Shown here one piece after another: positions 53,689-62,073 of a stretch of 64,000 bases of DNA; positions within the stretch are counted from its first letter, which is position 1; each line of letters starts with the position of its first letter. The translations under genes were made by a program, and so were the position numbers. The stretch covers positions 186,001-250,000 of the forward strand of contig NZ_SPPC01000005.1 in assembly GCF_004570975.1 (NCBI RefSeq). Direction: 5' to 3'. Origin of the DNA: Barnesiella sp. WM24 (GTDB lineage: Bacteria > Bacteroidota > Bacteroidia > Bacteroidales > Muribaculaceae). The notes below the pieces were generated by a model. That model was not told the DNA's origin. It worked only from the letters and a program-made list of their open reading frames with translations, and made no database searches.

Positions 53689-53751
53689 CCCCTATCGGCA
53701 CAACAAGCATCATATATACAGCACAGTATACACTGATACACAAAAGTGCCA

Positions 53752-53793
53752 CAAAAAAAGGATGATGCGCTGTAAAGCACACCATCCTTTTAC
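53752..53793 (-). terminator. Terminator of the 53.8-kb lipoprotein gene
   Basis: On the minus strand AAGGATGGTGTGCT pairs with AGCGCATCATCCTT using two G-U pairs around TTAC, then a run of seven T. In the plus direction the same positions give A-C mismatches, so it acts leftward. Confidence 0.75.
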
Positions 53794-53813
53794 CTTCGTC
53801 TTACCGGAAATCT

Positions 53814-54245
53814 CTATTTCGTAGTCACAACAAGCGTAAGCACTCGACCGGCTTCCGAATAATGGTCGGTCGCAAGCACTCCCGTGCAAGAGACAGTTTT
53901 TCCGTCAACGGTCTTCTCTCCCGTAATCTCGTAACCGGCGTCATGAGTGTCATCGCCCGAGGGGAGCGCGGCAATTGCAACATCTACCGACAGCGAACCG
54001 ATACCCGGCACGATGCTGTTAAGAGCCATGACTCCCTTGCTTTGATCTTCAGTGTCAACAGTCAGCTTAACCTCTCCTGAAGTAACGGAAGCTCCATCAA
54101 CTGTACACACAAGCGACTGACTTCCACCGGGAGTAAATGTGCCGGAAAGGTAACTTACGTAGTAGGGGCCATCATCGTCCTTACTGCAAGAATATACAAG
54201 ACAGCCCAGCAATGCGACCACTAATAATAAACTAAATTTTTTCAT
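53814..54245 (-). CDS. Small lipoprotein, function unknown
   Basis: 143 residues with a lipoprotein signal (LVYSC, Cys 20), an acidic SKDDDG linker and a beta-rich domain of about 115 residues containing LSGTFTPGGSQSLVC and DTHDAGYEITGEKTVDGKTVSC. It resembles the small calycin-like lipoproteins common in Bacteroides, but I cannot name a family. It has its own terminator and a -7 box on the minus strand. Confidence 0.65.
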   Translation of the reverse strand: MKKFSLLLVVALLGCLVYSCSKDDDGPYYVSYLSGTFTPGGSQSLVCTVDGASVTSGEVKLTVDTEDQSKGVMALNSIVPGIGSLSVDVAIAALPSGDDTHDAGYEITGEKTVDGKTVSCTGVLATDHYSEAGRVLTLVVTTK

Positions 54246-54279
54246 ACCTAATAATATTAATTATTAATCAATGTTTTCG

Positions 54280-54287
54280 CAAAGGTA
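54280..54287 (-). promoter_or_regulatory. -7 element of the 53.8-kb lipoprotein gene
   Basis: Minus strand TACCTTTG, 34 bases before the start. No good -33 box. The rest of 54288-54477 is AT-rich and empty as far as I can see. Confidence 0.5.
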
Positions 54288-54477
54288 AAGACAATAACAG
54301 ACTAAAATCGTCATTTGACAATTGTTTTTTCTTATCACATACACACTCAACAGACTTATATTCAATAAGTTACCGCGACAAGAAATTCAAGTTTGTTATC
54401 ACGTACTATTTAGTTGATTATCAACGCATTACAAAATTTCCAATAGCTAACTTCCGAATTACCTATAAATCAACAGC

Positions 54478-56160
54478 TTAAAACATTGACAAAAACAAAT
54501 CTTTATCAGGAACATCTGAAGACATTATTTTAGCCTTCAAACGAGTTCGTTTATTATAGTAATTCCCAATCGTAATATTCATAAATAAACAAATTGAACG
54601 AAGGGACAAACCGGCAAACATATACACGAGAAACTTAATGTCAGTCTCTTTCATTTTTGGAAATTGACTTCTCAATTTTGAGATAACATTGAATCGAAAT
54701 TTATTGACCAACCCTTCAAGTTCATTTATATATTTGGGATTTCGCATTGCCTCTATATTTTTCATGACCTCCAAATATAGATAATGCTTTACTTTATCAC
54801 TATTCATATTTTCAAAATACTGATAACAAATGTCATCAATAATCTTGAACTGCGCACCATACATAGTTTCAACCCCTAAATACAAATTAACAAGCTCCTT
54901 TTGCTGCTCATCTAATTTTTCCTTCATTGCTGAGATTAAATCCTTCTGATAAAACACCGTTTTAGAAAATTCTTCTGCCTCACTCATTATTCTACCTATC
55001 TCACGGTTCTTTCGTCTAATTCTGTATCTAAAGAACAGTATCAATATTATCAAAATGAATACAGCACATCCTATCGCTAAAACAGCATATGTCAACAATG
55101 ACTTTCTATCTTTTTCAATTCTCTTTGCTTCCTGTGAATAATAATTGTATTGAGCACGCATTACTGATTGCCTCAACACTTCTCCAATAATTGAATCCTG
55201 ATGTATATTGGCATTTCTAAGTCTCTCAAATGCAGACTTAAAATCTCCTTTATCCTCATAATAACTTATCCACGCAAGATCAATTGCCAGCGCATTATTA
55301 TCAAAATCAGTTTTATTCATTTTTGCCAAATAATATTTGACAGAATCAGTATTCCCAAAATACAAATGGCACTTTATCAGATTCAAATAATTTCCGGCAC
55401 TTAGATAATCACAATTAAGCCGTTTTAATGAATCAATTTTCATTAAAGCCTCATCATAATGTCCAAGCTGCACAAGCGGCGATATCGCTGCATCGATGCG
55501 GTCTGTCTTAAAATCGCTATTTATGTCATTATCACTACCTAACGAATCGAGTATTTCGATACATTTTTCCGGCATTCCAATATCAGTATATGCCGTAGCC
55601 AAGTCAAGCAAAGACCATAAATAATAATCGCTATCAGGCACTTTCTTAAAATTCGCCACAGCCAATTTCCTACAGCGAACCTGCTCTTCCGCATTATACG
55701 TTGAATTATACAAATCACCCATTGTTGTATAAATACGTCCAAGATAAAAATAATCATCAAGCTCAAAAGCAATCTTCTCTGCTTTTGAAAGGTTCACAAT
55801 GCAATTAGAATAATCAGCAACATTATATTGCACCACCCCTTGATAAAACAGCGCCATCATGCGGTGGCGTTCATCGCCGTGGCGGTTATAGTAGTCGGTG
55901 GCGATTGAGATGAGTGAGTCGGAGGTGATGTTGATGTAATTTTTGTCATAAGCCCGGGAAAGCAGAAGAGCGTGACGCGCCTGTTGCTCGCCGGAGAGGC
56001 GCGACCCGTCGACCGATTCAAGTATTGACAGGGCGCTGTCGGGGCGCTCAGTCATCAGGCTCTCGGCAGTGGCGAGGAGGGTTGAACAATTATCGCTGCA
56101 TGACGCCGTAACGAGGCTTATCAGCAATGAAGCGACAAGTATAGCGAAGAGTGATCTCAT
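54478..56160 (-). CDS. TPR membrane regulator with C-terminal helix-turn-helix
   Basis: 560 residues. A signal or lipoprotein-like start (VTASC) precedes a TPR region (about 25-340). One transmembrane helix (about 350-375, YAVLAIGCAVFILIILILFF) is followed by a coiled coil and a C-terminal domain with FPKMKETDIKFLVYMFAGLSLRSICLFMNITIGNYYNKRTRLK, a LuxR-like HTH. This layout is common in Bacteroides: periplasmic sensing by TPRs and a cytoplasmic DNA-binding end. The first 100 codons are GC-rich and the rest AT-rich (38 of 60 G+C at 55981-56040; 18 of 60 at 55321-55380). The start is 16 bases after the rpmE2 terminator's T-run. Confidence 0.8.
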   Translation of the reverse strand: MRSLFAILVASLLISLVTASCSDNCSTLLATAESLMTERPDSALSILESVDGSRLSGEQQARHALLLSRAYDKNYINITSDSLISIATDYYNRHGDERHRMMALFYQGVVQYNVADYSNCIVNLSKAEKIAFELDDYFYLGRIYTTMGDLYNSTYNAEEQVRCRKLAVANFKKVPDSDYYLWSLLDLATAYTDIGMPEKCIEILDSLGSDNDINSDFKTDRIDAAISPLVQLGHYDEALMKIDSLKRLNCDYLSAGNYLNLIKCHLYFGNTDSVKYYLAKMNKTDFDNNALAIDLAWISYYEDKGDFKSAFERLRNANIHQDSIIGEVLRQSVMRAQYNYYSQEAKRIEKDRKSLLTYAVLAIGCAVFILIILILFFRYRIRRKNREIGRIMSEAEEFSKTVFYQKDLISAMKEKLDEQQKELVNLYLGVETMYGAQFKIIDDICYQYFENMNSDKVKHYLYLEVMKNIEAMRNPKYINELEGLVNKFRFNVISKLRSQFPKMKETDIKFLVYMFAGLSLRSICLFMNITIGNYYNKRTRLKAKIMSSDVPDKDLFLSMF

Positions 56161-56176
56161 GAAAGGCAAAACAAGG

Positions 56177-56227
56177 AAAAAAACGACAGAGCGGGCAAAT
56201 TCCCGGCAAAGGGAATGCCCGCTCTGT
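56177..56227 (-). terminator. Terminator of rpmE2
   Basis: On the minus strand ACAGAGCGGGCATTCCC pairs with GGGAATTTGCCCGCTCTGT (two-base bulge), followed by TTTTTTT. It sits immediately before the TPR regulator gene. Confidence 0.85.
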
Positions 56228-56248
56228 AAAAGGTCAAGAAAGGAATTA

Positions 56249-56506
56249 TTACTTAACTTTCTTACGGTTACCGTAACGGCTCATGAACTTGTCAACGCGA
56301 CCTGCAGTGTCGACGAGCTTCTGCTTGCCGGTGAAGAACGGGTGAGAAGAGCTGGTGATTTCAAGCTTTACCAGCGGATAGGTAACACCGTCAACTTCGA
56401 TAGTTTCCTTAGCTGCCACAGTCGAACGAGTGATAAAAATCTCTTCGTTTGACATATCCTTAAACACTACTTCACGGTAGTTTGAGGGATGAAGTCCTTC
56501 TTTCAT
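56249..56506 (-). CDS. rpmE2: 50S ribosomal protein L31 type B
   Basis: 85 residues with [20 protein letters not shown] and [26 protein letters not shown], as in bL31 type B. The zinc-binding cysteines of type A L31 are absent, as expected for the C-minus form used when zinc is short. Own promoter and terminator. Confidence 0.97.
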   Translation of the reverse strand: MKEGLHPSNYREVVFKDMSNEEIFITRSTVAAKETIEVDGVTYPLVKLEITSSSHPFFTGKQKLVDTAGRVDKFMSRYGNRKKVK

Positions 56507-56580
56507 ATCGGTTTATTTTTATATATATTATTCAAACAGTTCAAAATCACGCTGGTAAGGCGTAAATCTGTAATGGCTTG

Positions 56581-56611
56581 CAAATTTACACATTTCCGCG
56601 CACCTGACAAA
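56581..56611 (-). promoter_or_regulatory. Promoter of rpmE2
   Basis: Minus strand TTTG (56608-56611), 19 bases, TAAATTTG (56581-56588). Full-consensus boxes. The leader of about 70 bases has a small ACGC/GCGT hairpin. Confidence 0.75.
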
Positions 56612-56665
56612 ACTTTCCATGCTATTTTTAGCTATAATTCAGTCAAATCAGGTTGAAATCAGGGT

Positions 56666-57145
56666 TCAGAGGTCGTGGCACATCCCGAAATAGTCGGAAA
56701 TAAGGTCAAAGTCGATACGATTAAACAGCTCGTCGTTGTCGATATTGCGCACATCATAGAGATAGCTGTCGAGCACCTCAAGATAAAACATCGCAACCTT
56801 GTCGGTCTCTCTCACCCGCTTTTCACGTGGCGCAATCTCGCGCCATATCGCGTCAATGCCCCGCGCCGCCTCAAGCATCAGGGCGCGGTTGGCTTGCGAA
56901 TAGGTAGCGACGGCATCCCTCACCAGCCATGCTATCACCTCATTGTAAAGCTTCAGAGCCTTTGCCTTGTGGCCAGCCGAGTGGCATATCCGCGCCACGT
57001 TAAGCAGCCGCTTAGCCTTGTCGGCAACATTTTTAACACCCTTGACATCCTCAAGCACCTCGTTAACGAGGTAGTCAACTGTCACTGCATCGATTGACGA
57101 CACCTTGCCGTCAGGATTGCATCTAAGCACTTTTGAATAGCTCAT
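56666..57145 (-). CDS. Hypothetical helical protein
   Basis: 159 residues, no signal peptide or membrane helix. It looks all-helical, with TPR-like stretches (DKAKRLLNVARICHSAGHKAKALKLYNEVIAWL) and a Tyr/Asp-rich end (YLEVLDSYLYDVRNIDNDELFNRIDFDLISDYFG). Not recognised. The ATG at 57145 is preferred to a TTG three codons earlier. It lies between rpmE2 and the carboxyltransferase terminator, so it is probably monocistronic. Confidence 0.65.
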   Translation of the reverse strand: MSYSKVLRCNPDGKVSSIDAVTVDYLVNEVLEDVKGVKNVADKAKRLLNVARICHSAGHKAKALKLYNEVIAWLVRDAVATYSQANRALMLEAARGIDAIWREIAPREKRVRETDKVAMFYLEVLDSYLYDVRNIDNDELFNRIDFDLISDYFGMCHDL

Positions 57146-57245
57146 AGTCTGCAAAATTTAGAGATTAATGAAAATAAGTTACTGTACTCTTTTCTCATCT
57201 CAACCGACTGTGCATCAATCGCCTATATCGCCACACGGATATACA

Positions 57246-57300
57246 CAAAAAGACGCAACAATCCCGTCGAGCGCCCCGCAGGGCTGTGAGATTGTTGCGT
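57246..57300 (-). terminator. Terminator of the biotin carboxyltransferase gene
   Basis: Eleven base pairs, ACGCAACAATC (57253-57263) with GATTGTTGCGT (57290-57300). On the minus strand the stem is followed by CTTTTTG. It lies 85 bases beyond the stop codon at 57386. Confidence 0.75.
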
Positions 57301-57385
57301 TATAAGGATGTCAATTATGTCAATTCATGTCGCAAATATAGCGACAATCACCGATATTCTCCAAATAAAACGGGAGAAAATTTTA

Positions 57386-59242
57386 TCACATAAACTCCAC
57401 AAGCGGAGCTTCCGTGCCCACAATGTCGCCCGGTTCAACAAAGATGCGCTTGATTACAGCCTCTTTTTCAACCTCGACATCATTTTCCATCTTCATCGCC
57501 TCATAGACGAGAATCACGTCGCCGGGCCTTACGGTGTCGCCGGGCTTGAAATTCACTTCAAGCACCTTGCCGCCCATCGGCGCCGAAAGCACCTCTCCGG
57601 TGATAGGCTCTTCAGGCTTTTTCTTGGATTCAACCTTTGCAGCCTCCGCCTTGACGCGCTCGGCATGCACCTTTTCCCACTCTTCGGCGCGGCGACGCTT
57701 CAGGAAGCCGTTGGCAACCGTAGGGAGAAGTTCAAGAAGCAGATATTCCTCGTCATTTGACGCGAGCTTGACACCGCCATACTCGGGCAACTCAGGATTT
57801 TCAGGCTTCTTGTATTTGGTCACGTCGTAGGCTTTCTCCTCAGGCGAGCCGGTAATCTTGGCGCGAAACTCTGGATCCACGGTGACGGGTGTATGTCCAT
57901 ACTCTCCCTTTACAAGCGAGATAAACTGATTGGAAGGATTGGAATAGTCGGCATTGCCTTTCTTGCGGTCGAGCGCGACGCTCACAGCCTGGCTGCCTAC
58001 AATCTGGCTGGTAGGAGTCACCAGCGGCACCAGTCCGGCATCGCGGCGCACCTTGGGGATAAGACGCATGGCGTCGTCAAGAAGGTCTTCAGCCTGAAGC
58101 GCCTTCAGCTGCGCAACCATATTGGAATACATTCCGCCCGGCACCTCGGCCTCCTTTACAAGAAGATTGGGCTTCGGGAAACCGAAATATGCCTCGATCG
58201 CGTGACAGGCGTCAAGGAGCGCCTCCTCATCATTGGCATGAGCTGCACGGATAGCGCGGTCAAACTGCTCGTCAACATCGGCGGGAAGCACATCGGCAAC
58301 CGGGTCAAACTCTTTCGGGAAAGTCTTCACAAGGTCGAAGTCATGCAACTCCTCGCGCACCGAGCGCAACTCCTTGCGTATCTTAGCCACGGCATCCATG
58401 TTGACCTCGACCTCGATGCCGAGCTTACGGGCAAACACATAAATAAGTTCAAGCGCCGGAGCGGCAGAGCCGCCGCCAAACCACCATATGTTAGTGTCAA
58501 GTATATCCACTCCGTGGATCATCGCCATAAGCGACGATGCAAGACCGTAACCGGGGGTGCAATGGGTATGGAAATCCACGGGCACTTTAAGCGCCGCTTT
58601 CAGCTTAGGCATTATCGACGCTATGCGCGACGGATTGACAAGACCAGCCATATCCTTGAGGGTTATGATCTTGGCGCCATATGCCTCCATAGCCACAGCC
58701 TTCTCAACGAAATACTCGTCGGTGAATATCTTTTCGGGTTTCTTGGCAAAGAGTCGGGCGAAGAATCCTGACGGAGCCTCCTCCTTCGGGTCGACAGTAT
58801 AGCACACGGCGCCGTCGGGAATACCGCCAAGCTCGTTAATCATGCGTATCGACTCTTTAACATTGTCAAGGTCGTTGAGCGCGTCAAAAATACGCATCAC
58901 GTTAAGACCGTTTTTGATAGCCTCTTTGTAAAAACCCTCAAGCACTGAATCGGGGTAAGGCACGTAACCAAACAGGTTTCTGCCACGCGACAGCGCCGAC
59001 AGAAGCGACTTGCCCTTCATCGCGGCACTCGCCTTGCGAAGGCGTTCCCACGGCGACTCGTCAAGATATCGCATCACTGAGTCAGGGACGGCGCCGCCCC
59101 ATACTTCCATTATATAAAAACCGGCATTTTCATAAAGTGGCAAGAGCCTGTCGATACTTGACTGGGTCATACGCGTGGCAAACAAAGACTGCTGTCCGTC
59201 ACGCATCGTGAGATCACGGATTTTCAATTTCTTCTGTTCCAT
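57386..59242 (-). CDS. Biotin-dependent carboxyltransferase (pyruvate carboxylase B / oxaloacetate decarboxylase alpha type)
   Basis: 618 residues. The carboxyltransferase TIM barrel (about 1-300) has IRDLTMRDGQQSLFATRM with the metal Asp, and VDFHTHCTPGYG with two metal-binding His. A conserved PYC-OADA domain (about 310-450) and a C-terminal biotinyl domain follow, with EAMKMEND holding the biotinylated Lys near residue 585. Depending on partners it serves pyruvate carboxylase, oxaloacetate decarboxylase or methylmalonyl-CoA transcarboxylase. No partner subunits are adjacent. It needs biotin from the bio genes in this window. Confidence 0.92.
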   Translation of the reverse strand: MEQKKLKIRDLTMRDGQQSLFATRMTQSSIDRLLPLYENAGFYIMEVWGGAVPDSVMRYLDESPWERLRKASAAMKGKSLLSALSRGRNLFGYVPYPDSVLEGFYKEAIKNGLNVMRIFDALNDLDNVKESIRMINELGGIPDGAVCYTVDPKEEAPSGFFARLFAKKPEKIFTDEYFVEKAVAMEAYGAKIITLKDMAGLVNPSRIASIMPKLKAALKVPVDFHTHCTPGYGLASSLMAMIHGVDILDTNIWWFGGGSAAPALELIYVFARKLGIEVEVNMDAVAKIRKELRSVREELHDFDLVKTFPKEFDPVADVLPADVDEQFDRAIRAAHANDEEALLDACHAIEAYFGFPKPNLLVKEAEVPGGMYSNMVAQLKALQAEDLLDDAMRLIPKVRRDAGLVPLVTPTSQIVGSQAVSVALDRKKGNADYSNPSNQFISLVKGEYGHTPVTVDPEFRAKITGSPEEKAYDVTKYKKPENPELPEYGGVKLASNDEEYLLLELLPTVANGFLKRRRAEEWEKVHAERVKAEAAKVESKKKPEEPITGEVLSAPMGGKVLEVNFKPGDTVRPGDVILVYEAMKMENDVEVEKEAVIKRIFVEPGDIVGTEAPLVEFM

Positions 59243-59284
59243 ACCTTTAAGAACTTTGAGTTACAAGGTTATATTTAAGGCAAG

Positions 59285-59292
59285 CAAAGATA
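59285..59292 (-). promoter_or_regulatory. -7 element of the carboxyltransferase gene
   Basis: Minus strand TATCTTTG, 42 bases before the start codon. Only TTTC at the -33 position. Confidence 0.5.
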
Positions 59293-59331
59293 AATGAAAA
59301 TCGTTAATTATGGAAATTTATCTGTAATTAT

Positions 59332-61710
59332 TCAATCAAAAACTCCTTCGATACTTTCCTGCGTGGAATCGGACTCATCGACATACTCGCCGAAGTATTC
59401 CTTGGCACAAAGATCAAGATTAGACGGGAACTGGAATTTCACGTCCTGACTGTAAGGCAGCGTAGGGTCATCATACACTTTTTTCATGTAAAGACCATAG
59501 ATAGGAAGCGCCATTGACGCGCCCTGCCCCATCGCCATGCCGTTGAAATGGATATAGCGTTCTTCTCCGCCTACCCACACTCCCGACACAAGCTGAGGGG
59601 TGAATCCCATAAACCATCCGTCGGAATTTGAATTGGTGGTTCCGGTCTTGCCGCCCATCTGCGCGGTCAGCCCGTAAGGCGCGCGACGCAGGCGGTTACC
59701 GGTACCGCCGTCGACCACATTAAGCAGTATCGACAATATCTTATAGTAAGCCTCGGAGCTTATCACCTCGGTATGTTTCGGAGCAAACTCCGATATGATG
59801 TTACCGTTGTTGTCGGCGATTGCGGTCACGAAAAGCGGGTCGACGCGCATGCCCTTGTTGGCAAACGCCGAATAAGCCGTCACCATCTCCTTGACCGACA
59901 CGTCACAGGGTCCGAGACACAGCGCGATTACCGGGTCAAGATGATTGGTTATGCCGAAATTATGCATGTTTCTTACAAGCGTAGCCGGAGAGAGCTGGCT
60001 CATAAGACGCGCCGAAATCCAGTTGTTTGAGTTGGTGAGCGCCCAGCGTATGTCGACCATTTCACCTACCCTCGCGTGTCCTGCATTACGCGGAGCCCAG
60101 GGACGCCCCACCTCGTCGTAGATGACCGGCTGCTCGTTAAGAAACTGGTCGCAGGGGGTGTAGCCCTCCTCCATCGCATAGGTGTAGAGAAACGGCTTGA
60201 TGGTCGAACCGATCTGACGCCTGCCCGTCGACACCATGTCATACTGGAAGAATGCGAAATTGGGGCCGCCGACATATGCCTTCACATGACCGGTCACAGG
60301 ATCCATCGACATAAACCCGGCACGCAGGAAATGCTTGCTGTACAGTATCGAATCAAGAGGGGTCATTACGGTGTCGACCGTTCCCGCGTAAGAAAACACC
60401 TTCATTTCGACCGGGGTGTTGAACGCCTTGGTGATCTCCTCGTCGGAGTGGCCTTCCCTCTTCATCGCATACCAGCGGTCGCTCTGCTTCATGCCTTTCT
60501 TTATCAGCGCATCGAGCTGAGCCGACGACAGCTCCTCGCGGTTGGTCGTGTAGGGAGCGCCCTTCACGCCGCGTTTCTCCCTGAAGAAGCTCGGCTGCAG
60601 GGTCTTTCCGAGATGCTGCACCACCGCGTCCTCGGCATAGCGCTGCATCCTGGAGTCAATCGTGGTGTATATCTTCAGTCCGTCGGTGTAGATGTCATAT
60701 TTTGAGCCGTCGGGCTTGGGGTTTTTCTCAATCCAGCCAAAGAGGGGGTTGGTCTCCCATGCAATCGAGTCGTCGATAAATTTCTGCTTCTCCCAGCCGC
60801 GATAGTCGGAGCGCACAGGCTTCTTCGCCTTCAGCACCCGGCGCAGCTCTTCACGGAAATAAGGCGCGAGACCTTCCTTGTGGTCGACCTTGTGAAAGTC
60901 GAGCACAAGTGGGAGCTGCTTCAGGGAGTCAAGCTCCGCCTTTGACAGCATGTCGTTCTTATACATCTGCTCCAACACCACATTACGGCGTTCGCGGGTG
61001 CGCTCGGGCTTTCTTACCGGGTTATAGTACGACGGGTTTTTCACCATTCCTATAAGCGTCGCCGCCTCCTGCACGTTCAGGTCCTTAGGGTCTTTTCCGA
61101 AATATACATATGCAGCCGACTTGATGCCCACGGCATTGTAAAGGAAGTCAAACTGGTTGAGATACATCTTTATTATCTCATCCTTGGAGTAGCAGCGTTC
61201 AAGCTTCACAGCAATCATCCACTCGATAGGCTTCTGCAAGGCGCGCTCCATAAGTCCCTCCGACCTCGGCGAATAGAGCTGCTTGGCGAGCTGCTGGGTT
61301 ATCGTCGAGCCGCCTCCGGCATTTTTCTGGTGCATCACGAGAGTCTTCACCGCCACGCGTCCGAGTGCGCGCAGGTCGATGCCTGAATGTTCCTCGAAGC
61401 GTGAATCCTCGGTAGCGATAAGGGCGTCGATGACATTCTGGGAGATGTCGTCAAACTCGACATACACCCTGTTGCCCGTATTGGCAAAATAGCGTCCGAG
61501 CTCCTCCCCGTCGGCCGAATACACAACTGAGGCAAAGCGGTCCTTCGGGTTTTTAAGTTCCTCGATAGGAGGCATATATCCAATCACGCCGTTATAGACA
61601 AGGAAGAAAAAGAAAAACACTCCTCCCACGATGAATACAAACACCGCCCACATGGCGGCGATTATGCCCTTGCGGCTTCGGCGCGGTCTATCGTTGTTAG
61701 ATTCGCTCAT
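59332..61710 (-). CDS. Penicillin-binding protein 1A (bifunctional transglycosylase/transpeptidase)
   Basis: 792 residues. An N-terminal membrane anchor (about 18-42) precedes the GT51 glycosyltransferase (about 65-240), with catalytic Glu in ATEDSRFEEHSGID and GGGSTITQQLAKQLY. The transpeptidase domain (about 430-720) has SxxK in GSTIKPFLY, the SNN motif in TNSNNWISARL and KTGTTNSNSDG. It polymerises and cross-links peptidoglycan at the inner membrane. Complete by all motifs. Confidence 0.95.
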   Translation of the reverse strand: MSESNNDRPRRSRKGIIAAMWAVFVFIVGGVFFFFFLVYNGVIGYMPPIEELKNPKDRFASVVYSADGEELGRYFANTGNRVYVEFDDISQNVIDALIATEDSRFEEHSGIDLRALGRVAVKTLVMHQKNAGGGSTITQQLAKQLYSPRSEGLMERALQKPIEWMIAVKLERCYSKDEIIKMYLNQFDFLYNAVGIKSAAYVYFGKDPKDLNVQEAATLIGMVKNPSYYNPVRKPERTRERRNVVLEQMYKNDMLSKAELDSLKQLPLVLDFHKVDHKEGLAPYFREELRRVLKAKKPVRSDYRGWEKQKFIDDSIAWETNPLFGWIEKNPKPDGSKYDIYTDGLKIYTTIDSRMQRYAEDAVVQHLGKTLQPSFFREKRGVKGAPYTTNREELSSAQLDALIKKGMKQSDRWYAMKREGHSDEEITKAFNTPVEMKVFSYAGTVDTVMTPLDSILYSKHFLRAGFMSMDPVTGHVKAYVGGPNFAFFQYDMVSTGRRQIGSTIKPFLYTYAMEEGYTPCDQFLNEQPVIYDEVGRPWAPRNAGHARVGEMVDIRWALTNSNNWISARLMSQLSPATLVRNMHNFGITNHLDPVIALCLGPCDVSVKEMVTAYSAFANKGMRVDPLFVTAIADNNGNIISEFAPKHTEVISSEAYYKILSILLNVVDGGTGNRLRRAPYGLTAQMGGKTGTTNSNSDGWFMGFTPQLVSGVWVGGEERYIHFNGMAMGQGASMALPIYGLYMKKVYDDPTLPYSQDVKFQFPSNLDLCAKEYFGEYVDESDSTQESIEGVFD

Positions 61711-61942
61711 GCAATAATGATATATAACTATTTAAAACCAGTTTCTAATGACTTATCTCAAGCAACCCTACACTGACCGGCATCAGGCAAAGAAGCATCA
61801 GGCGATTTTCGCGGGGTCACTTATTGAGCGCAAATTTACATATTTATAGTCATTCAGTCCTGCTTTAGACCTATAAAATTCAATAATGTCACGGCTCTGA
61901 CATAAAATAATTCAAAAATTGCCCGCAACCGAGCCAAAACCT

Positions 61943-61974
61943 ATTGATAAAATAAAATATAATTGCTATCTTTG
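61943..61974 (+). promoter_or_regulatory. Promoter of the TolC/HlyD-like pair
   Basis: ATTG at 61943-61946, 20 bases, TATCTTTG at 61967-61974. The leader to the start codon is about 95 bases. Confidence 0.7.
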
Positions 61975-62030
61975 TCAATAGTAATAAACCGACCTAATAT
62001 CAACTAACTATTGACAGCCCCCTTACTCGT

Positions 62031-62071
62031 TGATCGGGTAAGCTATACGGCATCATTTATGTACCTGATCA
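62031..62071 (+). promoter_or_regulatory. Leader hairpin before the TolC-like gene
   Basis: TGATCGGGTA (62031-62040) can pair with TACCTGATCA (62062-62071) with one G-U pair around a 21-base loop. It ends two bases before the ATG, so it could limit ribosome access. Confidence 0.4.
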
Positions 62072-62073
62072 TA

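Larger units (their letters stand above)
61711..62073. other. Intergenic region between divergent PBP1A and TolC-like genes
   Basis: It holds a minus-strand TAAATTTG at 61832-61839, likely the PBP1A -7 box, then the plus-strand promoter at 61943-61974 and a hairpin at 62031-62071. The 11-base word AACCGACCTAA occurs once in the leader near 61986 and again just inside the TolC-like gene near 62077. No other gene is seen. Confidence 0.5.

Noticed and set aside
57893-58771. Long plus-strand open frame of 292 codons
   Set aside because: It lies wholly opposite the carboxyltransferase gene, whose motifs are unmistakable; its own translation has no recognisable domain.
60076-60705. Plus-strand open frame of 209 codons
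   Set aside because: Antisense to the PBP1A transpeptidase domain; a codon-bias shadow.
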